Positions 28,623 to 37,165 of a stretch of DNA of 64,000 nucleotides are shown here, one piece after another. Source of the stretch: Sphingopyxis sp. HIX (GTDB lineage Bacteria; Pseudomonadota; Alphaproteobacteria; Sphingomonadales; Sphingomonadaceae); contig NZ_LNSB01000011.1 in the NCBI RefSeq assembly GCF_001468285.1, forward strand, positions 1-64,000. The letters are read 5' to 3'. Numbering within the stretch: position 1 is the first letter of the stretch; each line of letters begins with the position of its first letter. Position numbers and translations under genes: made by a program. Below the pieces are notes generated by a model. That model worked only from the letters and a program-made list of their open reading frames with translations. It was not told where the DNA came from and made no database searches.

Positions 28623-29096
28623 TCAAAGCCGCGCTTCGAGCCGCGCGAGCAGCGCCTGCACCGGCGGCGGGGTCACCGGCGACTGCCAGCCCGCTTCCAG
28701 CGCCGCGATACGTTCGAACAGGCGCTCGCTCGCCGCGATGATCCTACGGATCGGCGATTCGAACTGGATGCAGATGTCCCAGTCGGCCGCGACGGGTTCG
28801 CCGATGCGCGCCGCGCTGTCGTTCGGGCCCGCGCCGGCGTCGCCCGCCATCATTGCGCGGCGGTGGAGCAGCCAGGCGATGATGTGCATCAGCCGCGTCG
28901 TGGTCTTGAGCGATTCGCAGGCGAGCCCGATATGGAGCAAAGCGTCGCGGCTGCCCGCTTCGCCCAGGTCGCGCGCCGCGGCAAAAGCGGTATGCGCCTC
29001 GTCGGCGAGGAGCATCGCGTCGACATAGAGATTCTCGACCTGTGCACGCTGGACCGGCAGCCCGATCGGCGCTTGTGCGGAAAGCCCCCTGTTCAT
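28623..29096 (-). CDS. rcdA: RcdA/DUF1465 family protein
   Basis: A 157-residue alpha-helical protein of the DUF1465 family, which includes Caulobacter RcdA, an adaptor that helps ClpXP degrade the cell-cycle regulator CtrA. The segments VENLYVDAMLLADEAHTAFA and LACESLKTTTRLMHIIAWLL are conserved family blocks. ATG 29096 is used; a longer reading to 29132 adds a Pro-rich stretch that does not fit. Whether it works in CtrA turnover here is inferred from the family only. Confidence 0.7.
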   Translation of the reverse strand: MNRGLSAQAPIGLPVQRAQVENLYVDAMLLADEAHTAFAAARDLGEAGSRDALLHIGLACESLKTTTRLMHIIAWLLHRRAMMAGDAGAGPNDSAARIGEPVAADWDICIQFESPIRRIIAASERLFERIAALEAGWQSPVTPPPVQALLARLEARL

Positions 29097-29194
29097 GAAA
29101 AAAATATGCCACGCCGGCGGGGGTGGTAGCAACGCCGCTAACCATCATTTTCACGGCGCGCTGGCGTCCCGTTTTGAATCACGCCGCGGGCGGG

Positions 29195-29392
29195 TCAGGC
29201 GATGATATCGGGGACCAGCTGATCCTCGCACCAGGCGATCTCGTCGCGCAGGCGCAGCTTTTTCTTTTTCAATCGAGCCAGTTGCAGCTGGTCGGGAATC
29301 GGCGATGCGCCGAGCGCGATGATCGCGGCGTCGAGGTCGCGATGTTCGACGCGGAGCAGTTCGAGGCGCTGGCTGATCTCTTCGGGGGTCAC
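29195..29392 (-). CDS. YdcH/DUF465-like small protein
   Basis: A 65-residue protein of the YdcH/DUF465 type: RLELLRVEHRDLDAAIIALG followed by a Lys-rich helix (LARLKKKKLRLRDEIAW). It has two helices and is probably cytoplasmic; function unknown. GTG 29392 is chosen because AGGAGG lies 6 nt upstream, whereas an ATG at 29428 has no such site. It diverges from a second, shorter gene of the same kind at 29532, with 139 nt between starts. Confidence 0.72.
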   Translation of the reverse strand: MTPEEISQRLELLRVEHRDLDAAIIALGASPIPDQLQLARLKKKKLRLRDEIAWCEDQLVPDIIA

Positions 29393-29531
29393 AGCGTGCC
29401 TCCTGCCAGAATCACACTTTGTCCGCAACGGGGACCGCCTCGGCGAATCGCCGCGTTAACCGCTCCACAATCGCATCGATCCATGTTTTACTTCGCCTGC
29501 CAACCGAGTCGAAAATGAAGGAGACTGGCCG

Positions 29532-29690
29532 ATGAACATGTCGCACCTTTCCGCCCTGAAGTCCCGCCACGCGGACCTCGACGCGAAAATTGCGAATGAA
29601 GAACGGCGCCCGGCCCCCGATGTGGGCCTGCTGGCACAGCTCAAGAAACAGAAGCTCAAGATCAAGGAAGAGCTTTACGCGATCGGCTGA
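29532..29690 (+). CDS. tiny YdcH/DUF465-like protein
   Basis: A 52-residue reading frame starting MNMSHLSALKSRHADLDAKI and ending with KKQKLKIKEELYAIG, the same two-helix pattern as the divergent neighbour (short linker with Pro, then Lys-rich helix). AAGGAG lies 8 nt before the ATG, good support for a real gene despite its size. Function unknown; families of this type are often abundant small proteins in alphaproteobacteria. Confidence 0.72.
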   Translation: MNMSHLSALKSRHADLDAKIANEERRPAPDVGLLAQLKKQKLKIKEELYAIG

Positions 29691-29768
29691 CGATCGCCGG
29701 AGGGCTTACTGAGCCCTCGCAAGTCAGGCCGCCGGTTGGTCGGCTGCTCCTTCCAAAGGTGGAACGGG

Positions 29769-30164
29769 TCAGCGCGGACGGATCGGCGGCCGGCCCTTGT
29801 TCAGGCGAAGGCCGGCGAGCGTCGGCGGCACTTCTTCCTTTTGCGGCGCGACGTCGCGGCGCACCGCCTGCGGATTGATCGCGCGGTCGAAGGCGATCCC
29901 GAATTTCTTCTCGCCGGTCCAGACGATGCGCCCGGGCACCGGCCCGATGTTGCGCAGCTCGACCTCGACCGCAGTCCCCTGCGCAACCGACACCGGGCTT
30001 TCGGCGAGCATGCCGCCCGCCGACAGGTTGCGCACGCGCACGCTGACCGGCTCGGCCCTGCCGGCGATCGCCACCCGCGCCTGCATGAACAAACTGTCCC
30101 GGTCGGCGCCGCGCGACAGCGCCGCCACTTCTTCGTCCACCGATGTCGGCACGCGCGATTCCAT
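29769..30164 (-). CDS. PilZ domain protein
   Basis: A 131-residue cytoplasmic protein with a PilZ-like domain. The second motif of c-di-GMP-binding PilZ domains is recognisable (RVRNLSAGGMLAESP, N-x-S-x-x-G), but the first motif R-x-x-x-R is not clear (RDSLFMQAR has the wrong spacing). Binding of c-di-GMP is therefore uncertain. The tail is basic and Pro-rich. It lies upstream of nothing obvious and is followed on the same strand by no close gene. Confidence 0.72.
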   Translation of the reverse strand: MESRVPTSVDEEVAALSRGADRDSLFMQARVAIAGRAEPVSVRVRNLSAGGMLAESPVSVAQGTAVEVELRNIGPVPGRIVWTGEKKFGIAFDRAINPQAVRRDVAPQKEEVPPTLAGLRLNKGRPPIRPR

Positions 30165-30268
30165 TGCGACCTGTTCCCCGCGTTAAAAACTCACGGGCGG
30201 GAACCTAGGGCGCAGCCCTTGCGGAAACGTAAATAAAGCGAAGTCGTCCCGACTTGGTGCAGACTTTC

Positions 30269-30730
30269 TCAGTCTTCGCGCGAAATCCGCTCGTTGCGCT
30301 CGTGGCGCTCCTGCGCCTCGAGCGTCATCGTCGCGATCGGGCGCGCCTGCAGCCGCGCGAGCGAGATCGGCTCGCCGGTCACCGCGCAATAGCCATATTC
30401 GCCCTCGTCGATGCGGCGGATCGCCGAATCGATCTTCGAGATCAGCTTGCGCTGGCGGTCGCGAGTCCTGAGTTCGATCGCCCAGTCGGTCTCGCTCGAC
30501 GCGCGGTCGGCGAGGTCGGGTTCGCGCAGCGGCCCATCCTGCAGCTGCGCCAGCGTCGATTCGCTTTCGGTCAGGATCGATTTTTTCCAGGCGAGCAGCA
30601 GGCCGCGGAAATAATCCTGCTGCCGCGAATTCATAAACTCTTCGTCGTCGCTGGGGACATAGTCCGAATCGAGGTTGGATTTGGCTTCGCGGAGCGCGTC
30701 GGCGCCAATGTCGGCGGTCTGGGTCGGCAT
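30269..30730 (-). CDS. dksA: DksA-type RNA polymerase-binding protein, degenerate zinc finger
   Basis: A 153-residue DksA/TraR protein that acts in the RNA polymerase secondary channel with ppGpp. The coiled-coil tip motif DxxDxA is intact (DLADRA, 72-77), followed by ELRTRDRQRKLISKIDSAI. Of the four zinc-finger cysteines of E. coli DksA only one remains (Cys115 in YGYCAVTGEPISLARL); the others are Thr or Ala, as in other alphaproteobacterial DksA proteins I know of. So it probably folds without zinc. Confidence 0.92.
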   Translation of the reverse strand: MPTQTADIGADALREAKSNLDSDYVPSDDEEFMNSRQQDYFRGLLLAWKKSILTESESTLAQLQDGPLREPDLADRASSETDWAIELRTRDRQRKLISKIDSAIRRIDEGEYGYCAVTGEPISLARLQARPIATMTLEAQERHERNERISRED

Positions 30731-31163
30731 GACGGGCTCTAACGTCCTTTCGTCTCGCGGTCCCGCCGGACGTGGCGGACCGGGGGAGTGGCGCGCCTAT
30801 AACCAGCCGTTGGGTGGGACACAAGCGCCGAAGCGGCGGATAGAGGCGGCGCGGTGAAGCAGGGCTGAACCGGCGCGCGCGCCGGCCCGATTCCCGGACG
30901 CCTCGCCGCATAAGTCCGGGGCATGATTTCGGGCCGAAAGTTAACCAAGCACAGGGAATCGCGGCAACTTCCGTCCGGTTTTGGGACAGTCGGTTCGATG
31001 GGTGTTGATTCCCTCGACCTTTTCCCGCTGCTGGACAGTCAAACGGGGTTAACGCCGTGGACGCGTTCACAAAGCTTTGGCCATTTGGCCCTAGCAGAAG
31101 GTGCAAGCGGGTGCCGGGGTGTGGCGCCTTCCCACCAAGCAACGGGAAAAGAGAGAGAAACCT
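30731..31163. other. gene-free upstream region of the serine-rich protein
   Basis: About 430 nt between two divergent genes without a recognisable gene. It contains several GTTAAC motifs (near 30939 and 31049) but no convincing promoter. The distance to the serine-rich gene suggests a long leader or distant regulatory sites. Confidence 0.35.
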
Positions 31164-32486
31164 ATGTCAGTCCGAATGGCCCTCGCAAAGCTCTGCGCCT
31201 GCACCTGCGGCGGCGCGATCATCGGCACCGGTGCGATGCAGATCAGCGACGTGCCCGCGGCGGCACAGGTGCGCAAGGTCAGCAGCTGCTCGCCCTGCAC
31301 CGGCAAGAAGCCCGTCGTGCGCAAGCGCTACGCGGCGAAGAAGCCGGTCAAGCGCGTGCGCCGCGTGGTCACCACCAAGAAGGTCATTCGCACCGCGACC
31401 CCGCAGACGCAGGTCGTGACGCAGACCATCCCCCTGCCCCCGATCCCCTATGCGCCCTTCCCGCAGCGCGGCGGCTGGGAAGGCGGCGGCGGTGGCGGCG
31501 GCGGTGTGACCGTGGTCGGCGGCGGCTTTGGCGGCGGCTTCGGCGGCGGTTTCTTCGGCGGCTTCTTCGGCGGTTCGTCGTCGGGCGGCGGCAGCAGCGG
31601 CAGCATCGTCGTGACCTCGACCACCACCGGCGGCGTCAGCACCTCGTCGAGCACCTCGTCGGGCGTGTCGACCTCGACCGGCGGCGTTTCGACCTCGACC
31701 TCGACGGGCGGCGTCTCGACTTCGACCGGCAGCGTCTCGACCTCGAGCGGCGTGTCGACCTCGACGGGCAGCGTCAGCACCTCGACCGGCGGCGTGTCGA
31801 CCTCGACCGGCGGGGTGAGCACCTCGACCGGCAGCGTCAGCACCTCCTCGGGCAACGTCTCGACCTCGTCGGGCAACGTCAGCACGTCGTCGTCGAGCAG
31901 CAGTTCGTCGTCGAGCTCCTCGTCTTCGTCCTCCTCGTCGAGCTCGTCCTCGTCGGGCGGCGGCAATTCGTCGAAGGGCGGATCGTCGCACGGGTCCTCG
32001 CATGGCAGCTCGCACGGGTCATCGCACGGCAGCTCGCATGGCTCGTCGCACGGCAATTCGTCAAAGGGCGGATCGTCTCATGGCAGCTCGAGCTGGGGCG
32101 GATCGTCGCACGGTTCGAACGGCGGTTCGGGCGGCAGCTCGTCGTCGAGCGGCGGCTCGGGCAGCAGCAGCTCTTCCTCGTCGAGTTCCTCGTCTTCGTC
32201 GTCCTCGTCGAGCAGCAGCACGTCCTCGGGCGCAACCTCGTCGGGCGCCACCGGCGGCACCAGCAGTTTCGGCGGTTCGAGCAGCAGCTCGTCCTCCTCG
32301 TCGAGCAGCAGTTCGTCGTCGAGCTCGTCCTCGTCGAGCTCGGGCGGCAGCAGCGGCACTTCGTCGGGCACCCCGACGCCGGTCCCCGCACCGCCGATGC
32401 TCCTGCTCTTCGGCGCCGCCGCCGCCGCGCTCGTCGCGCGCCGCCGCGCGGCCAACCGCAACGACCAGGAACAGGACGCGGCATAA
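31164..32486 (+). CDS. serine-rich repetitive surface protein with a PEP-CTERM-like tail
   Basis: A 440-residue exported protein of very low complexity. In order: N-terminal signal-like segment (MALAKLCACTCGGAIIGTGA), a basic linker (KKPVVRKRYAAKKPVKRVRR), a Gly-rich stretch about 106-143, repeats of GVSTSTG (about 150-242), poly-Ser runs, SSHG repeats (about 273-317), more poly-Ser, then PVPAPPMLLLFGAAAAALVARRRAA. The tail (Pro-Ala, hydrophobic span, Arg cluster) resembles PEP-CTERM sorting signals processed by exosortase; no exosortase is nearby. Start 31164 follows GAGAGAGAAA. It is followed by a strong terminator. Likely an extracellular or surface polymer. Confidence 0.78.
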   Translation: MSVRMALAKLCACTCGGAIIGTGAMQISDVPAAAQVRKVSSCSPCTGKKPVVRKRYAAKKPVKRVRRVVTTKKVIRTATPQTQVVTQTIPLPPIPYAPFPQRGGWEGGGGGGGGVTVVGGGFGGGFGGGFFGGFFGGSSSGGGSSGSIVVTSTTTGGVSTSSSTSSGVSTSTGGVSTSTSTGGVSTSTGSVSTSSGVSTSTGSVSTSTGGVSTSTGGVSTSTGSVSTSSGNVSTSSGNVSTSSSSSSSSSSSSSSSSSSSSSSSGGGNSSKGGSSHGSSHGSSHGSSHGSSHGSSHGNSSKGGSSHGSSSWGGSSHGSNGGSGGSSSSSGGSGSSSSSSSSSSSSSSSSSSSTSSGATSSGATGGTSSFGGSSSSSSSSSSSSSSSSSSSSSSGGSSGTSSGTPTPVPAPPMLLLFGAAAAALVARRRAANRNDQEQDAA

Positions 32487-32525
32487 ACCTATCCACTGGC
32501 GGCCGGTTCGTCCGGTCCCCTATCG

Positions 32526-32555
32526 AAGGCCGCCCCACGGGGCGGCCTTTTTTTT
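32526..32555 (+). terminator. rho-independent terminator after the serine-rich gene
   Basis: AAGGCCGCCCC, a short loop and GGGGCGGCC are followed by eight or more T residues, 40 nt after the stop codon. A textbook hairpin plus T-run. Confidence 0.9.
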
Positions 32556-32588
32556 GGCCGGGATATCGGGTTTTGGGCGGCGAACGGA

Positions 32589-32636
32589 CGCAGAGAGGAA
32601 AGTCAGCCCCCTTTGAAGCCTCTGCGCCTCTGCGCG
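32589..32636. repeat. CGCAGAGG / CCTCTGCG inverted repeat
   Basis: The arms CGCAGAGAGG and GCCTCTGCGCCTCTGCG are related in style to the CTTTGTG/CTTCGTG repeats at 7579-7643 and 12145-12325. No gene. Confidence 0.5.
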
Positions 32637-32670
32637 AACATCATGCGGCCTGCGACAGCAACCGCCCCCT

Positions 32671-32853
32671 TCAATCCACATGCTCGGGCTTGCCCTTGGT
32701 CGAGCCCCTGGCGAAATCCTCGAGCTGCTTTTCGGTCATGCTCTCGGCCATTTCCTTCGACGCGCCTTTCAGCTTCGACTTGGGCGTATCCCCGCGCTTC
32801 GCGCTGAGCGCCGCGCCCGCGGCTTGCTGCTGAGCTTTGGACTTGGCTGGCAT
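32671..32853 (-). CDS. DUF3008 family small protein
   Basis: A 60-residue basic protein, MPAKSKAQQQAAGAALSAKR and onward, recognised as DUF3008. It is Lys/Ala/Gln-rich and probably partly disordered, with no membrane segment. GGAGAAAGACG precedes ATG 32853, which supports that start. Function unknown; such small basic proteins are often induced in stress, but nothing in the sequence shows that here. Confidence 0.72.
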   Translation of the reverse strand: MPAKSKAQQQAAGAALSAKRGDTPKSKLKGASKEMAESMTEKQLEDFARGSTKGKPEHVD

Positions 32854-32892
32854 CGTCTTTCTCCTGCCCGACCCCGTCATCCGTTAACGCCC

Positions 32893-33828
32893 CTACCCAT
32901 TAACGATCGTCCCGCCGTTGGGATGCAGCACCTGACCGGACATATAGCTGCTGTCGTCGCACGCGAGGAACAGGAAGCACGGCGCGACCTCATTGGGTTC
33001 GCCGGGACGCTTCATCGGGGTGCTCTCGCCGAAGGTGGCGACCTTCCTGACCGGCGCGCCGCCGCGCGGGTTGAGCGGAGTCCAGATAGGGCCGGGCGCG
33101 ACGCCGTTGACGCGAATGCCCTTGCCCACCAAGTTTTCGCTCAGCGAGCGGGTGAAGGCGGTGATTGCGCCCTTGGTCGCGCTATAGTCGAGCAGCCCGG
33201 CCGAACCCTGGTACATGGTGACGCTGGTGCAATTGACGATCGCCGCGCCTTTCTTGAGGTGCGGCAGCGCCGCCTGCACCAGATAGAACATGCCGAAGAT
33301 GTTGGTGGCAAAGGTGCGCTGCAACTGTTCGGGACTGATGTCGCCGATATCCTCGGTGGGGTGCTGCTCGCCGGCATTGTTGATCAGGATGTCGAGGCGG
33401 CCGAGCTTGTCGACGGTCTTCGCGACGATCTTCGCGCCCGCGTCGACCTTGCCGACATCGGCCTTGACGATGATCGCGCGCTGGCCCTCGCCCTCGACGA
33501 TCGCCGCGGTCTCGACCGCGTCGGCGCGGTTGTCGTGATAGACGATCGCCACATCGGCGCCCTCGCGCGCAAAGAGCGCGCACACCGCGCGCCCGATGCC
33601 GCTGTCGCCGCCGGTCACGATCGCGACCTTGCCGTCCAGCCGTCCCGATCCCGGATAGCGCGGCTGCCATTTGGGCGCGCGGTCGAGGTCGGCCTCGCGG
33701 TCCTTGGGCGGCTTGGCGATCGTCTTGCCCGCACCGACCTCTTTCTTCAGCTTCGCCGCGGCGCGCTTCTTGCCCTTTTTCTCCGCGGGGGTTTCGCCGA
33801 CCTTGCCGGCCCTGGGCTGCTTCGCCAT
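32893..33828 (-). CDS. SDR oxidoreductase with a basic N-terminal extension
   Basis: A 311-residue short-chain dehydrogenase of the YghA/general-stress-protein-39-like group. A Lys-rich N-terminal extension of about 60 residues (KKGKKRAAAKLKKEV) precedes the catalytic domain: cofactor motif TGGDSGIG, NNAG, catalytic Ser in NCTSVTMYQ, Y-x-x-x-K in LDYSATKGA and the conserved PGPIWTPL. AGGAGG lies 6 nt before ATG 33828, fixing the start. It lies next to DUF3008, also typical of stress-associated loci. Confidence 0.88.
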   Translation of the reverse strand: MAKQPRAGKVGETPAEKKGKKRAAAKLKKEVGAGKTIAKPPKDREADLDRAPKWQPRYPGSGRLDGKVAIVTGGDSGIGRAVCALFAREGADVAIVYHDNRADAVETAAIVEGEGQRAIIVKADVGKVDAGAKIVAKTVDKLGRLDILINNAGEQHPTEDIGDISPEQLQRTFATNIFGMFYLVQAALPHLKKGAAIVNCTSVTMYQGSAGLLDYSATKGAITAFTRSLSENLVGKGIRVNGVAPGPIWTPLNPRGGAPVRKVATFGESTPMKRPGEPNEVAPCFLFLACDDSSYMSGQVLHPNGGTIVNG

Positions 33829-33838
33829 GCCGCGCCTC

Positions 33839-34675
33839 CTAGCGCCCTGCCCGGAAATCGCGCGCATAATCGGGCTTCACTGCGGCCACGAGTTTCGCCG
33901 TCACCGGCAGGTTGATCCGGTAATCGCCCTCGGCATAGGCGCCGATCTCATAGGGCGCGATCGCGATCGTCAGCCGGTCGATGTGCCGCCCGTCGGACGA
34001 GCCGAGCCACACGGTCTGCGCCGAGGCCGGTGGACATTTGGCGAACACGCCGTCGGGTTCGCCCTGCGGCCGAATGCCCTTGGCTGCCTTCGCACGCTTG
34101 ATCGCGGCGCAGAAATCGTCGCGGATCGCGGCATCGAAGGCACTGCCACTGGCGAACAGGTCGAGCGGCGCGCGCTTCTCGCCGCTGTTGCGGTCCCAGA
34201 TCAGCGTGTCGAAATTGGTCATCCCGTGCGCGCCGCCAGTATAGGTGTCGATCTCGCTCGACAGGCTGAGGAAACGCGGGGTGTTCGTGACGCGCTGCCA
34301 TGTCTGGAGGTGGCTGTGCGCGCGATAGGGAAAGCCCTCCTTTTTCGCGAGCGCCTGGTCGCGGCGCGATTCGGCGACCAGCGCGTCGCGCTTCGTCGCA
34401 CGGTCGCTGTCGAGCCATTCGGCGAGCCGCGGGATCTGCGCGGCTTCGAGTGGGTAGCTGTAGGCGAATTCCATCAGCTCGCTCTTTTCCTCGACGTTGG
34501 ACGCCGTCGCCTTGGCGGCCTTCACATCGTCGATCGCCCCCGGCGGCGCCCCCGGCACTTTTGCCGCCGCCTCCTTTTCGGCCTGGGTCGGTTCGGGCTC
34601 GCCCGAGCAGGCCGCGACGAGCAGGATCGCCGGCACGAGCGCGGGGGCGAAGCGAGGGGAGATTCGGATAGCCAT
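33839..34675 (-). CDS. lipoprotein with a DUF3298/DUF4163-like domain
   Basis: A 278-residue predicted lipoprotein. The signal peptide RFAPALVPAILLVAACSGEP has lipobox VAAC, and the mature part resembles the RsiV-like DUF3298/DUF4163 domain (SLSSEIDTYTGGAHGMTNFD, with the typical tyrosine-glycine-His segment). Two later cysteines (FCAAIK, KCPPAS) may pair. Start 34675 places the signal peptide at the N-terminus. It is divergent from the aminopeptidase gene with 55 nt between starts. Role unknown. Confidence 0.7.
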   Translation of the reverse strand: MAIRISPRFAPALVPAILLVAACSGEPEPTQAEKEAAAKVPGAPPGAIDDVKAAKATASNVEEKSELMEFAYSYPLEAAQIPRLAEWLDSDRATKRDALVAESRRDQALAKKEGFPYRAHSHLQTWQRVTNTPRFLSLSSEIDTYTGGAHGMTNFDTLIWDRNSGEKRAPLDLFASGSAFDAAIRDDFCAAIKRAKAAKGIRPQGEPDGVFAKCPPASAQTVWLGSSDGRHIDRLTIAIAPYEIGAYAEGDYRINLPVTAKLVAAVKPDYARDFRAGR

Positions 34676-34730
34676 GCCCGAACAACGCCGGGAATCGACA
34701 AAGTTTCCGTGCGGGCCTAGCACCGCGCAC

Positions 34731-36143
34731 ATGACCGACTATTCCGACCTGATCCAGCCCGACAAGGGGCAGGACGCGCGCGCCATCCACCTCGTCGACA
34801 AGAAGAGCTACGATGGCTGGCTCAAAGGGCGCAGCGCGCGCGAGCGGGCGCATCTCGCCGCGGTCGGGTTCAAGCCCGACGCCTTTGTCCATGCGATCCT
34901 GCCCGGCGACGATCCGGAGAAATGGGGCGTCGTCACCGCGGTCGCGAATGTCGACAGCCTGTCGGCCTGGTGCCTCGCCAAGCTGGGGCAGATATTGCCC
35001 GACGGCCGCTACCGCGTCGAAGGCGCACAGCCCGGCAAGGCGATGTTCGGCTGGATGAGCGGCCAATATCGCTTCGACACCTATCGCCCCAAAGCCGAAG
35101 CGCGCGCGCCGCGCGTGCTGCTGACCAGCGACGTCGGCGCGATCGCGGCGGTGGTCGCCGAGATGCGCGCCACCGCGCTGGTGCGCGACATGGTCAACAC
35201 CCCCGCCGCCGACATGGGACCCGCGGCGATCGAAAAGGAGGCCGAGCGCATCGCCAAGGCGCATGGCGCGAAGCTCACCGTCACCAAGGGCGAGGCGCTC
35301 GAACAGGGCTATCCGATGATCCACGCTGTCGGGCGCGCGGCCGCAAAGCACCACGCGCCGCGGCTGATCGAGATGGTCTGGGGCAAGGACAGCCACCCCA
35401 AGGTCGCGCTCGTCGGCAAGGGGATCAGCTTCGACAGCGGCGGGCTCGACATCAAGCCGTCGGCGGGCATGCGGCTGATGAAGAAGGACATGGGCGGCGC
35501 CGCGCATGTGCTGGCGCTCGCCGAGCTGGTGATGGCGGGCGGGCTGCCCGTGCGGCTGCACTGCCTGGTTGCGGCGGCGGAGAATGCGATTTCGGCCGAC
35601 GCCTTCCGCCCCGGGGATGTGCTGAGGAGCCGGCTGGGGCTGACGGTCGAGATCGGCAACACCGACGCCGAGGGCCGGCTGGTGCTCGGCGATGCGCTGG
35701 CCAAGGCGAGCGAGGACAAGCCCGAGCTGATCGTCGATTTCGCGACGCTGACCGGCGCGGCGCGCGTCGCGCTCGGCCCCGACCTGCCGCCGCTCTTCGC
35801 CAATGACGATGGCCTGGCCGAGGCGATGCTGACGGGCGGCATCGAGCGCGACGACCCGCTGTGGCGCATGCCTTTGTGGGACGCCTATGCCGACCTGCTC
35901 GAAACCGACATCGCCGACCTCGGCAACGCGGGCTCATCGGCCTTTGCCGGGACGATCACCGCGGCGCTGTTCCTCAAGCGCTTCGTCGGCGAGGGCATCG
36001 CTTGGGCGCATATCGACACCTTCGCCTGGCGCCCCTCGGCCAAGCACGGGCGGCCCAAGGGCGGCGCGGCGCTCGGGCTGCGCGCGACCTGGGCGATGCT
36101 GCAGTCGCGCTATGACCGCCGCCGCAAGAGCGATGCTTCTTGA
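34731..36143 (+). CDS. leucyl aminopeptidase family protein (M17)
   Basis: A 470-residue cytoplasmic metallo-aminopeptidase. The catalytic core is clear: GKGISFDSGGLDIKPSAGM, MKKDMGGAAHVLALAEL, and the M17 signature NTDAEGRLVLGDAL with metal ligands Asp/Glu. It is close to the family size. It releases N-terminal residues from peptides, with two metal ions. ATG 34731 starts it, 55 nt from the divergent lipoprotein gene. An NlpC/P60 gene follows after about 76 nt. Confidence 0.94.
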   Translation: MTDYSDLIQPDKGQDARAIHLVDKKSYDGWLKGRSARERAHLAAVGFKPDAFVHAILPGDDPEKWGVVTAVANVDSLSAWCLAKLGQILPDGRYRVEGAQPGKAMFGWMSGQYRFDTYRPKAEARAPRVLLTSDVGAIAAVVAEMRATALVRDMVNTPAADMGPAAIEKEAERIAKAHGAKLTVTKGEALEQGYPMIHAVGRAAAKHHAPRLIEMVWGKDSHPKVALVGKGISFDSGGLDIKPSAGMRLMKKDMGGAAHVLALAELVMAGGLPVRLHCLVAAAENAISADAFRPGDVLRSRLGLTVEIGNTDAEGRLVLGDALAKASEDKPELIVDFATLTGAARVALGPDLPPLFANDDGLAEAMLTGGIERDDPLWRMPLWDAYADLLETDIADLGNAGSSAFAGTITAALFLKRFVGEGIAWAHIDTFAWRPSAKHGRPKGGAALGLRATWAMLQSRYDRRRKSDAS

Positions 36144-36219
36144 TCAAGACGCCACCGCTGGGCTAATGCGCCGCGATTGAGCGCCGGACGGCGGTTTTGA
36201 CGACATATCGGAACATCGA

Positions 36220-37161
36220 GTGACAGCAGAGGGCGAACATCTGGCGGCGGGTCGCATCCGCATGGGACGCCCCGGCGCGGTCGGCGCGGGGCGCGACCGT
36301 TTCGGGCTGAGCGGGACGTCGCAAAGCTACGACCCGCGCGTCGTCGCGATCCGCCCCGACCTCGCCGATATCGCGGTCGCGGGGCAGCATTTCGCGCCGC
36401 ATTATGCCGCGCCGATGATGAGCAGCTGCGTGCTGCCCTCCGCGGTGCTGCGCAGCGCGCCGTCGCTCGATGCCGACCAGACGAGCGAATTGCTCTACGG
36501 CGAGGGCTTTGCGCTGCTCGACCTGACCGGCGGCTGGGCGTGGGGTTATTGTCTCGCCGACCATTATGTCGGCTATCTCGCCGCCGACGCGCTCGGCGCG
36601 CCGATCGCCCCGACGCACCGCGTGCGCGCCAGCGAAGCCCTGCTGCACAGCGCCCCCGACGCCGCGAGCGGCGGGTCGGCGGTGCTGCCGCGCGGCGCGC
36701 TGGTGATGGGCGAGGCCGAGGGCGAATGGCTCGCGACCGCACACGGCTACCTGCCGCTCGCGGCGCTGGTCGACGCCGATGCCGAAGAGCGCGATGCCGC
36801 CACGGTCGCCGAGGAAATGGTCGATACCCCCTATCTGTGGGGCGGGCGCACGGCCGCAGGGATCGACTGTTCGGGCCTCGTCCAGCTCGCCTGGGCGTCG
36901 GCGGGCGTGCAATTGCCGCGCGACAGCGACCTGCAGCTTGCATCGCTCGGCGCCGACAAGGATGTCGATCCGGCCGCACTCCGGCGCGGCGACCTCGTCT
37001 TTTTCCCCGGCCATGTCGGCATCATGGCCGACGCCAGCAACATCATCCACGCCAGCCGACGATGGATGGCGGTGAAGGTGGAGCCGCTGGCCGACGTGAT
37101 CGCACGATCGGCCGCCAAGGGACATGCGCCGCCGGTGAGCGGCACTAAAAGACTGCGATAA
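36220..37161 (+). CDS. NlpC/P60 family peptidase with an SH3 domain
   Basis: A 313-residue putative cell-wall endopeptidase. The N-terminal half (about 50-170) has two SH3-like segments (SELLYGEGFALLDLTGGWAW, and LLHSAPDAASGGSAVLPRGA), and the C-terminal half is NlpC/P60: catalytic Cys in GIDCSGLVQLAWAS and His in FPGHVGIM. No signal peptide is seen, as in many members beside leucyl aminopeptidase genes. The start is GTG 36220. It follows the M17 gene and precedes argC by 4 nt, so the three may be cotranscribed. Confidence 0.88.
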   Translation: MTAEGEHLAAGRIRMGRPGAVGAGRDRFGLSGTSQSYDPRVVAIRPDLADIAVAGQHFAPHYAAPMMSSCVLPSAVLRSAPSLDADQTSELLYGEGFALLDLTGGWAWGYCLADHYVGYLAADALGAPIAPTHRVRASEALLHSAPDAASGGSAVLPRGALVMGEAEGEWLATAHGYLPLAALVDADAEERDAATVAEEMVDTPYLWGGRTAAGIDCSGLVQLAWASAGVQLPRDSDLQLASLGADKDVDPAALRRGDLVFFPGHVGIMADASNIIHASRRWMAVKVEPLADVIARSAAKGHAPPVSGTKRLR

Positions 37162-37165
37162 ACTT

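Noticed and set aside
31448..32056. Acidic, Pro/Asp/Glu-rich frame opposite the serine-rich gene
   Set aside because: It is simply the complement of Ser/Gly/Thr codon repeats and has no start context of its own.
31620..32370. Regularly repeated DNA considered as a CRISPR array
   Set aside because: Repeats are short, directly adjoining and in frame with a protein; there are no unique spacers of constant length.
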